Shown: positions 1-5,943 of the stretch, in pieces
How positions within the stretch are numbered: the stretch's first letter is position 1
Layout: each line of letters opens with the position of its first letter
NCBI GenBank assembly: GCA_964455395.1
Contig: CAYVWB010000094.1
Location: 1 to 14,544 of the forward strand
Length of the DNA stretch: 14,544 bases
DNA from: CAYVWB01 sp964455395
GTDB taxonomy: Bacteria; Desulfobacterota; Desulfovibrionia; Desulfovibrionales; Desulfovibrionaceae
Direction: 5' to 3'
Made by a program: the position numbers and the translations under genes
The notes under the pieces: generated by a model
Databases searched by the model: none
Told to the model about the DNA's origin: nothing
Seen by the model: only the letters and a program-made list of their open reading frames with translations

Positions 1-2
1 AC

Positions 3-140
3 CTGGCGCGGCAGATCTTGGACGTCAAGGGCTTCTCCCAACTCTTTGTCATCAGCCACGACGATACTTTTGAGCAGGATACGGACAACGTGGTGCGGGT
101 GGTCAAGGAGGGTGGGGGCAGCAGAGTGCAGACACCCTGA
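3..140 (+). CDS. C-terminal end of a Rad50/SbcC-like SMC-family ATPase (partial)
   Basis: The frame is open from the window edge to TGA at 138-140 and encodes about 45 residues. It contains QLFVISHDDTFEQDTDNVVRV, which has the form of the end of Rad50/SbcC ATPases: a hydrophobic strand, the D-loop/H-loop region with ISHD, then an acidic helix and a final beta strand (VVRV). The His of ISHD matches the H-loop (switch) that senses the ATP gamma-phosphate in ABC-type ATPases. Rad50/SbcC works with the Mre11/SbcD nuclease in double-strand-break end processing. The gene reads toward the defence operon and is more GC-rich than it. In many archaea and some bacteria rad50 sits beside mre11, herA and nurA, which fits the HerA-like remnant at the other end of the window. 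Only the tail is visible, so another SMC-like ATPase is possible. Confidence 0.72.
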   Translation: MARQILDVKGFSQLFVISHDDTFEQDTDNVVRVVKEGGGSRVQTP

Positions 141-169
141 TTGCAAATACGCCTACCTGCACGTATAAT
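141..169 (+). promoter_or_regulatory. Sigma-70-type promoter for the operon
   Basis: TTGCAA at 141-146 (4 of 6 matches to TTGACA) is followed after exactly 17 nt by a perfect TATAAT at 164-169, so transcription would start near 176-178. It is the only good promoter I see upstream of the eight-gene operon, and it begins directly after the Rad50-like stop codon. It lies outside the left copy of the 10-bp repeat, so it could originally have driven the flanking HerA-like gene and now drive the island. The -10 box lies within an inverted repeat (161-201), which suggests repression or self-regulation. Confidence 0.6.
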
Positions 170-201
170 CTATGCAAGTGCTACGTGGAGGAATTATACG
201 T
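161..201. repeat. Perfect 9-bp inverted repeat over the -10 box
   Basis: ACGTATAAT at 161-169 and ATTATACGT at 193-201 are exact reverse complements separated by 23 nt. The arm centres are 32 bp apart, close to three helical turns, so one protein dimer or tetramer could bind both arms on one DNA face. The left arm contains the -10 box; the right arm contains the same TATAAT on the minus strand and directly abuts the 10-bp direct repeat at 202-211. It could be an operator, a recombination site or a pair of divergent -10 boxes. A GGAGGA at 187-192 lies in the loop but has no start codon at a usable distance. Confidence 0.5.
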
Positions 202-211
202 TCTAGACCCC
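202..211. repeat. Left copy of 10-bp direct repeat TCTAGACCCC
   Basis: TCTAGACCCC at 202-211 recurs exactly, in the same orientation, at 14237-14246. The two copies bracket the low-GC defence operon and lie in short non-coding stretches beside the two GC-rich flanking genes. They could be a target-site duplication or short attachment core left by insertion. No integrase is visible, and a 10-base match is short, so chance cannot be excluded. Confidence 0.45.
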
Positions 212-296
212 CGTCAAGTGCATCTCAGCCTAAGTGTATATCCTCGGGACACTGGCATTGATAGAGAACTGATCTGACACAAGGGTCGAGCAGACT

Positions 297-1775
297 ATGG
301 GAAATGCAGTTGATCAAACTGGTGAGAATAAACAGGCTGTGGCCTTTGATGAACTATTTGGTGGCATTTTCCAGAGAGATGAGGCAATAACCAAGGCTGA
401 GATGGAGGAACCACCAAAAGAGGATGTGAAATCTTCCGGCGCAGGTTTAGCCGAGCACGCCACTGACGAAGAAACTCCCGTTCCTCTACAAGAGCTGCCT
501 GCTTTCCACTTTCTTGTGAAAACTGCTTCAGCCAGAGGCTTCATTTCCAAACAAGAAGTTATCAGCCAGCTACCAGAGAGATACATTGAACAGTTCATTG
601 GTTATAGTGTTGACCACGAAATCGTGATCCTTGAGGAAGATCCTCTATCAGAACTCGACGAGGAGGTACTTCCCCAAGTTGACCAAATTGAGGCAGAAAA
701 AGATGAGAGAGGAATCAATCCTTTTCATCTCTACCAGCAAAATGCTTGGAATTTCTCTCTACTTAGCGCCGAGGAAGAGGTTTTTCTTGCTAAAAAGATC
801 GAACAGGCTGAAATAGCACGTTGGAAGTTGAATGAAAATGAAGTAAACAGTATTTCAAAAGATAGACTGAAGGAGCAAATTAGAGAAGGTGAGAAGGCAA
901 GGAACCAATTTATTGAAGCAAATCTGCGACTGGTCATACACTGGGCAATGAAATACCAAGGACAAGGAGTAGAACTTCTGGACTTGATTCAAGAAGGTAA
1001 TTTGGGGTTGATGAAGGCAGTTGGAAAATTCGATTATAGAGAGGGCAATCGATTTAGCACTTATGCCTCTTGGTGGATCAGACAAAAAATCCGTCGTGCT
1101 ATTGCCAACCAAGCGCGATTGATTCGTCTCCCTGTGCATATGTATGACACAGTGAGACGTTTCAGGTTGGTATCAGGACGACTGACCGAGAGACTAGGGC
1201 GAGACCCCACTTCGAATGAAATAGCGTTAGAAATGGGCCTACTTGAGAAAGAAGACAAATTGGCTATCGAGAAAGCAAGGGTAGCAGATCAGCCACTCAG
1301 ACCTTTTTTGAGGATAAAATTACGCCAAGCAGCGGAGAAGGCTAGACAAATAGCGAAGATTGCACAGAATCCTCTTTCGCTTGATGTGGTGATGAGCAAT
1401 GATCTTCCTGATGAATACCGATGTTTAGAACAATTATTCGATCCAGAGGAGCTTAGATGCGCCCAAGAGAAAGATCTTTGCCTTCGCGATCTTCTGGGGG
1501 ATTTCTTAGAAGATGAGGCAGCGCGTGTACCCTTGAATGTCGTTTCAGCAAGGTCGCTAGAGAGGAACCTGAACGAGGCACTAGGATGTCTGACCTCTCG
1601 TGAGCGTCGGATTGTAGAAATGCGTTTTGGTCTCGATGACGGTCAGGAACAAACTCTGGAGGAGATAGGCCAAAAGTTCAATGTGACCAGAGAACGCATT
1701 CGCCAACTCGAGACGCGAGCTCTAGGGAGATTGCTACATCCTGCAAGAAGCAGGATGCTCCGGGATTTCCTATGA
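297..1775 (+). CDS. Sigma-70 family RNA polymerase sigma factor heading the BREX operon
   Basis: The protein (492 aa) is a full primary-type sigma factor. Acidic leader at 1-65; region 1.1-like domain ~66-116; region 1.2 ~140-175; region 2 ~201-283, with the core-binding segment DLIQEGNLGLMKA (229-241) and promoter-melting helix STYASWWIRQ (254-263); region 3 from ~285; region 4 ~426-492, with a near-canonical -35 helix TRERIRQLE (464-472). Two things differ from RpoD. In the -10 helix the usual QAITRA is QKIRRA (Gln263 kept, Lys264 and Arg266 new). Between regions 3 and 4 there are extra stretches (~318-345 and ~364-398) around the expected KIAQNPLSLD and GDFLEDEAA blocks. The ATG at 297 is the only start after an in-frame stop at 270-272; its SD is weak (AAGGG 281-285). 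First gene of the operon; I infer it controls the operon or defence-related transcription. It is not likely to be the housekeeping sigma, given this context. Confidence 0.9.
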   Translation: MGNAVDQTGENKQAVAFDELFGGIFQRDEAITKAEMEEPPKEDVKSSGAGLAEHATDEETPVPLQELPAFHFLVKTASARGFISKQEVISQLPERYIEQFIGYSVDHEIVILEEDPLSELDEEVLPQVDQIEAEKDERGINPFHLYQQNAWNFSLLSAEEEVFLAKKIEQAEIARWKLNENEVNSISKDRLKEQIREGEKARNQFIEANLRLVIHWAMKYQGQGVELLDLIQEGNLGLMKAVGKFDYREGNRFSTYASWWIRQKIRRAIANQARLIRLPVHMYDTVRRFRLVSGRLTERLGRDPTSNEIALEMGLLEKEDKLAIEKARVADQPLRPFLRIKLRQAAEKARQIAKIAQNPLSLDVVMSNDLPDEYRCLEQLFDPEELRCAQEKDLCLRDLLGDFLEDEAARVPLNVVSARSLERNLNEALGCLTSRERRIVEMRFGLDDGQEQTLEEIGQKFNVTRERIRQLETRALGRLLHPARSRMLRDFL

Positions 1776-1788
1776 CTGAGAAGAGTTT

Positions 1789-2910
1789 ATGACTACTTTA
1801 TCCAAGGTAAAGCAAAGTGTCATATTAGAGTACACTCAAAGTGGCATAGTTAGTCCTCGTCAGATCAAGGAAATCCGAACCTCCTATGGTTTAAGTCATA
1901 CCCAGACCGAAGAACTTGTCAGCGATCTGATAGCACATGGGGTTTGCATACTTGACGATGACAAGGTTGAATGTATCTGTACTGTCCAAACGTCCATTTT
2001 CTACCAAGACAGACGACGTTGCAACTCTCTATTGAACAAAATGCCGCTATATAAACTGATAGCCGCTTTCCTCGTCCTCCCAGACACGGAAGAGGCCGTA
2101 GATGTTTCGTCATTTCATCGCTTGTCTAACTGGAGACAGTACCTCAGAGAACTCTCACGTTTGCGGATGGTAACTAGGGTGAAAGGGAAAAGCGAAATAC
2201 GCCTCTCCGAAGGATTTCAGCATATTCAACGCGCAGTCCATACGTACCTGGATAAAGGCTATATCGCAGGCCTACAGCACTCTTGGCGCAAGGCAGCGAG
2301 GGCGGATGTTATGAGGTTGGCCGAGACAGTTTGTCAATCACCTTTTTTCTCCAGCGTTGTACTGCCCATCGTTCGTGAGTACTATCTTTCACTACCTGAG
2401 ATAAAGAAGTTCATTTCCTGGATTGCGGAGTGCTCAACTCAACCAGCATCAATGTTTGACGTTGTGAGATATGCCATTGACTGTGGTGAACTACGAGAGG
2501 TCTGGTGGCTGTTGCTGGGAGACATTCCATCTTCGTCGCCAACGGCAATTGAGGATGGTAGTGATGTTTGCTTCGAGTGCTTGAGGATTGACGAATGCAC
2601 GCCCCGTTTCGCAGGCCGGTACGACCAAGAGTCGATACATGACCTGCTTTGCCAATATCGAGATGGGATAGCGGCGAAGTTTTTGGAGAAAGTGGCAGGT
2701 GACGATAGAAACATCGACCAATTGATACCGCGTCTAGCTGAGGATGTGATGCTGCTTAAGTTTGTAGTAGATCGCGACTTGCAAAGAGCCAAGGGCTTTC
2801 TAGATAGTTTGAATATTCTCGACAACAGACATGCAATCCTTCACAAGGATGCAGGAGCACATTGTCCATTCAAAGACCTTTGGTCAGTAAAAAGTGAATT
2901 CGCTGAGTGA
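1789..2910 (+). CDS. Unrecognised 373-aa protein with a sigma region 1.1-like N-terminus
   Basis: I do not recognise the full protein. Residues ~8-58 look like a small helical DNA-mimic or winged-helix domain: KQSVILEYTQSGIVSPRQI, then a helix ending in HGVCILDDD. This has the spacing and pattern of sigma region 1.1, including the one in the sigma factor just upstream (ARGFISKQEVISQLP ... HEIVILEED). The rest (~60-373) appears soluble and helical, with scattered cysteines, several Trp/Leu-rich helices (e.g. ELREVWWLLLGD) and no P-loop, nuclease or membrane motif that I can identify. Start ATG 1789 lies 13 nt after the sigma stop, with a weak GAGAAGAG before it, suggesting translational coupling to sigma. 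A sigma partner, anti-sigma or co-regulator is the obvious inference; a structural BREX accessory role is also possible. Confidence 0.75.
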   Translation: MTTLSKVKQSVILEYTQSGIVSPRQIKEIRTSYGLSHTQTEELVSDLIAHGVCILDDDKVECICTVQTSIFYQDRRRCNSLLNKMPLYKLIAAFLVLPDTEEAVDVSSFHRLSNWRQYLRELSRLRMVTRVKGKSEIRLSEGFQHIQRAVHTYLDKGYIAGLQHSWRKAARADVMRLAETVCQSPFFSSVVLPIVREYYLSLPEIKKFISWIAECSTQPASMFDVVRYAIDCGELREVWWLLLGDIPSSSPTAIEDGSDVCFECLRIDECTPRFAGRYDQESIHDLLCQYRDGIAAKFLEKVAGDDRNIDQLIPRLAEDVMLLKFVVDRDLQRAKGFLDSLNILDNRHAILHKDAGAHCPFKDLWSVKSEFAE

Positions 2911-2913
2911 TAC

Positions 2914-2920
2914 AGAGGAG
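2914..2920 (+). promoter_or_regulatory. Ribosome binding site that sets the brxP start
   Basis: AGAGGAG lies 6 nt before ATG 2927. The longer in-frame alternative, GTG at 2894, has only an A-rich stretch before it and would overlap the upstream gene. The site therefore favours ATG 2927, giving 549 residues and leaving 16 nt after the previous stop at 2908-2910. Confidence 0.7.
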
Positions 2921-2926
2921 AATGGT

Positions 2927-4576
2927 ATGCCAAACGAGCCACCGCAATGTGGAAAAGTATATTGGTGTCCTAGGTGTGAAGTGCCATTGCTCACAATTGT
3001 AGGCAAGAAGCCTAAGTGCGACATTTGTGAAAGCGAAGGTGAGAAGCCAATATATGCAGCCTCTAGTATGAGACCTGTCTTCAAGCCAGAGCGAGATTTG
3101 CTTGAGGCCAGGCTGCATATTGAGATTCCTTATAACATTTTTTACAACCGGCGACGGATTATTTACCGAGGACAAACTCTCTTCTTCTTCACGATGAAAA
3201 ATGGTGAAATTGCTTTAAGGAAAGAGAATCCTGCCAATAGCGTCAACCAGTCCGATTTGGAAAGAAACGATTATGAAGAGTATCTCAGTAAAGCGGTAAA
3301 AGCGAATGCCTCTGTCCTTGAACTACTGGAAAAAGAAGCCATTAGATTCATCAGGAAAACGGCAAAGCAGTATCCGGGACGGCAGTGCTTTGTGTCCTTT
3401 TCTGGGGGCAAGGATAGCACCGTTGTAGCAGATCTGGTGCAACAGGTGTTGGAGGACGTGACGCTGTTTTTCGCCGACACAACGTTGGAATACAATGAAA
3501 CAGTCCAGTATGCTAAGAGTTTTTCAAAAGCGCGCTCGCTCTCTTTAGAAACACGGGCATCTCCAAACGACATCTTTGAAATGAGCGGAGAACTAGGCCC
3601 ACCCAGCAGGATACTCAGGTGGTGTTGTACTGTTTTCAAAGCTTATCCAATAAATCTGTTTTGGGGTGGCTTGGATGATTATGTATTAGGCTTCGACGGA
3701 ATCCGTAAAGCTGAATCTAGAAGCCGAAGTGAATATCCTAGAGTCTTTCAATCAGAGAAGTTTATCCGTCAAGTTGCTGCTCGCCCTATTCTTCACTGGA
3801 GTTCCTTGGCAGTGTGGCTGTATATATACTACAAGGATTTGCCTTTCAACCCACTTTACAGAAGAGGTTATGCCAGACTTGGCTGTTTTATGTGTCCATA
3901 TAATACCGACTATGATGATTATTTGAATTCGTACTACCAAGTTCCACGCTGGAAAAGATGGCTTGGCTTCCTTGGAGATTATGCAAAGAAAGAATATGCC
4001 CATCATTCAAAAGAGTGGATTGATGGATGGGTGAATCAAGAATATTGGAAACAGCGCAAACCGCGAAAACGAACAGAATATCCGGCGAGTCAATATTCCG
4101 ATGGTAACAGTACTCTGCTATATTTCTTCGAGGATGGCATACCGTCCAGTCTACCTGAACTGTTGAAGCCTATTTGCCCAATTGACACAAGCTCAGATGG
4201 ATCATTCAGTTCAAGCTCCCCCGAAAGTAGCACAACACTGGCTGGAAAGGTCAACGGCGAAGAGTTTAAGATTACCATTCCTACGGATGAGCAACCCAAG
4301 GAATTTCAGCGGCTTGTTGAGAAGCAAATTGATAAGGCGTTGAATTGCGTTGGATGTGGGGGATGTATAGGCTTGTGTCCTCATAAGGCTATCTCACTAG
4401 ATGGTGGACGCATAGCAATTGACAATGAGATATGTCGCCACGAGAACTGTCGAGTATGTGTTACAACAGATCTGGGAGGCTCAGGTTACAGTTGTATTGC
4501 GATGAGCTATAAATCGCTTAGGAGGAGGATATCACGCAATGGGAAAGAGATCGGCGTTTCAAGGCTTCAAGCTTGA
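2927..4576 (+). CDS. brxP: BrxP: PAPS-reductase/DndC-like protein with zinc ribbon and 2x[4Fe-4S] ferredoxin domain
   Basis: The 549-aa protein has three parts. (1) Zinc ribbon with CxxC pairs at 14/17 and 31/34. (2) PP-loop ATP-pyrophosphatase domain: SGGKDS at 159-164 binds and activates ATP; GFDGIRKAESRSR at 255-267 is the usual arginine-rich signature; Cys233-Cys234 and CFMC 320/323 form a CC...CxxC set like the iron-sulphur ligands of APS reductases and some DndC-like proteins. (3) C-terminal ferredoxin-like domain: Cys 474/477/480/484 (CxxCxxCxxxCP) and Cys 503/508/511/523, enough for two more [4Fe-4S] clusters. DndC of the phosphorothioation system uses the same fold, so sulphur transfer to DNA, in place of PglX methylation, is the accepted guess for type 4 BREX; it is not shown here. 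No cysteine desulphurase is present, so sulphur would come from the host. Its 3' end overlaps the next gene by 38 bp. Confidence 0.88.
   Translation: MPNEPPQCGKVYWCPRCEVPLLTIVGKKPKCDICESEGEKPIYAASSMRPVFKPERDLLEARLHIEIPYNIFYNRRRIIYRGQTLFFFTMKNGEIALRKENPANSVNQSDLERNDYEEYLSKAVKANASVLELLEKEAIRFIRKTAKQYPGRQCFVSFSGGKDSTVVADLVQQVLEDVTLFFADTTLEYNETVQYAKSFSKARSLSLETRASPNDIFEMSGELGPPSRILRWCCTVFKAYPINLFWGGLDDYVLGFDGIRKAESRSRSEYPRVFQSEKFIRQVAARPILHWSSLAVWLYIYYKDLPFNPLYRRGYARLGCFMCPYNTDYDDYLNSYYQVPRWKRWLGFLGDYAKKEYAHHSKEWIDGWVNQEYWKQRKPRKRTEYPASQYSDGNSTLLYFFEDGIPSSLPELLKPICPIDTSSDGSFSSSSPESSTTLAGKVNGEEFKITIPTDEQPKEFQRLVEKQIDKALNCVGCGGCIGLCPHKAISLDGGRIAIDNEICRHENCRVCVTTDLGGSGYSCIAMSYKSLRRRISRNGKEIGVSRLQA
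4521..4528 (+). promoter_or_regulatory. Strong ribosome binding site inside the brxP 3' end
   Basis: GGAGGAGG lies 10 nt before ATG 4539, within the last codons of brxP. It supports a real start 38 bp before the brxP stop and implies that the DUF4007-like gene is translated by coupling to, or independently of, brxP. Confidence 0.65.
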
Positions 4577-5324
4577 AGTTGACAAGGTGTTTAGTATTGC
4601 TGAGTTGAGAGATTCAGGGATAGCGTCCAGAGAAGATATCGCTCGTAAGCTGGCTATGGGGCAGCGCAAAGTTAGGAGCCTGAGCGATTGGGGTTGTATG
4701 GCCAATATCTTGGAGGGCAGAGGAGCTCGTTCAGTGACTGATTTCTACCCACATATACGCGACCTGAACGAGGCTGGTAAGTGGTTGAAAGTCCTTCAAC
4801 TTATATACTATTGGCTTTGTCGCAACAACGCTATCATAGACTATCTGGTACATCAGTACGGAGAATTAGGAAAATTTGAAAAAGAGGAATTGGTCGATGG
4901 ATTAGTCGATAGTGATCGGCTGTCAGGTAAGAGAAAGACTATTAGAGGGGCAGTGAACAATACCTTGAACAGTCTTACAGAGCCTGAAGGTCTTGGAGAT
5001 CTCAGAACCATCCAAAGTAGCAACGAGAGATCCGAGTTGTACAGTTTGCATTCTCAACGCCCTGCTCCCCTTATTGCCGCCTACATCATTTACACTAATT
5101 GGCCCCCCAATACAGCCAAAGTAGCCATCTCACAGATAGTCTCGGGAAGCAACAGTGTGGGGCGTATCTTTTTTCTGACGAAGTTTCAAGTGATATCTAT
5201 TTTGCGGGAGTTAGAGGACCGAGGTCTGGTAAAGATTGAAACGGCAGCAGGCTTGGACCAAATTGGCCGAGATCCCCATATTACTCCAGAGGATATTCTG
5301 GAAATGATTCTAGCGGAGGTTTAG
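4539..5324 (+). CDS. DUF4007-like defence accessory protein
   Basis: The 261-aa protein matches the DUF4007 pattern as I know it: a short N-terminal segment with an aromatic-Gly motif (FQGFKLEVDKVF, 7-18), a helix-turn-helix-like stretch (ASREDIARKLAMGQRKVRSLSDW, ~29-51) where the family has 'GKNMVxSIRYW', and FEKEELVDGL where it has 'FTREELVEAL'. The C-terminal third reads as a winged helix ending in ILRELEDRGLVKIE. DUF4007 genes are often found near DndC/PAPS-reductase-like genes in defence loci, which matches its place directly after brxP. DNA binding or help in targeting BrxP is inferred. No catalytic motif is visible. The match is from memory of the family pattern, so the family call is moderate; the gene itself is secure from its strong RBS, length and overlap with brxP. 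Confidence 0.72.
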   Translation: MGKRSAFQGFKLEVDKVFSIAELRDSGIASREDIARKLAMGQRKVRSLSDWGCMANILEGRGARSVTDFYPHIRDLNEAGKWLKVLQLIYYWLCRNNAIIDYLVHQYGELGKFEKEELVDGLVDSDRLSGKRKTIRGAVNNTLNSLTEPEGLGDLRTIQSSNERSELYSLHSQRPAPLIAAYIIYTNWPPNTAKVAISQIVSGSNSVGRIFFLTKFQVISILRELEDRGLVKIETAAGLDQIGRDPHITPEDILEMILAEV

Positions 5325-5325
5325 G

Positions 5326-5928
5326 GTGAGACCTGATAAGCCAACCCAATCGCAGCAACTCCTGTTAGACAGGATGCGATCATACCTTACCAAGGAGTCG
5401 TTCATCTACCGTCCTGTGTTGCTGGCAGGTTCCGTGGCCGTGGGAAAGACATGGCTAGCCCAGTATGTGGTTAGACAGTTTGATGGCAGCTACATCAATA
5501 TCGCTACCGATTGCTTTGCTGAACTACTGAGGTATTCTAGTCTGCCTAAAGTAGCTCCTGAAGACGTAGCCAAGTTGGTACAGAGATATAGCCGCCAGCA
5601 GCCTGCCGGCCCCGTGTTCATAGATGGCTTGGATGCGATTCTGACAGCTATCGCAGCGGGTCAACGCTCAAGTATATTGGAAAACTTCTTCAGCACGATG
5701 AGGCGCACACGCGATCTACCTTATCCCACTGTTATGATCATCCAACTGAATCCTTATCTCAGTGAGAGCATCCTGGAAAAAAGCAATTGGTGGAACGAAG
5801 AAGACTGCTACGTTTTAAATCTCACACCGCAGGATCGCCGGATCATCGCCGAGAATTGGCAAGTTGTACCCGCCGTTGCAGATCAAGCAGAAACTGCTTT
5901 GGGAATCGTGTTTTCTAGAATGATGTAA
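5326..5928 (+). CDS. Small P-loop ATPase, BrxF-like
   Basis: The 200-aa protein has a Walker A motif AGSVAVGKT at 34-42 and a Walker B strand GPVFIDGLDAIL at 95-106 (Asp100), within a single AAA/STAND-like ATPase core. No extra domain follows. Translation starts at GTG 5326, one base after the preceding TAG, with GGAGG at 5315-5319 spaced 6 nt; this is a stop-start coupling layout. The Walker B Asp is followed by Gly, not Glu, so the usual catalytic glutamate is absent from its normal place and hydrolysis could be slow or need a partner. Small P-loop proteins (BrxF) accompany BrxC in type 3 BREX, so a BrxC-helper role is the best inference. I cannot show orthology; a general AAA accessory is the alternative. 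Confidence 0.75.
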   Translation: MRPDKPTQSQQLLLDRMRSYLTKESFIYRPVLLAGSVAVGKTWLAQYVVRQFDGSYINIATDCFAELLRYSSLPKVAPEDVAKLVQRYSRQQPAGPVFIDGLDAILTAIAAGQRSSILENFFSTMRRTRDLPYPTVMIIQLNPYLSESILEKSNWWNEEDCYVLNLTPQDRRIIAENWQVVPAVADQAETALGIVFSRMM

Positions 5929-5934
5929 GGAGGA
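5927..5934 (+). promoter_or_regulatory. Strong ribosome binding site for brxC
   Basis: AAGGAGGA overlaps the upstream TAA stop and lies 9 nt before ATG 5944. It is one of the best SD sites in the operon, in keeping with a start for the large BrxC-like protein at 5944. Confidence 0.65.
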
Positions 5935-5943
5935 GCATTAAAG

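Noticed and set aside
2894..2926. Longer brxP start at GTG 2894
   Set aside because: No Shine-Dalgarno before it and it would overlap the upstream gene; ATG 2927 has AGAGGAG at a 6-nt distance.
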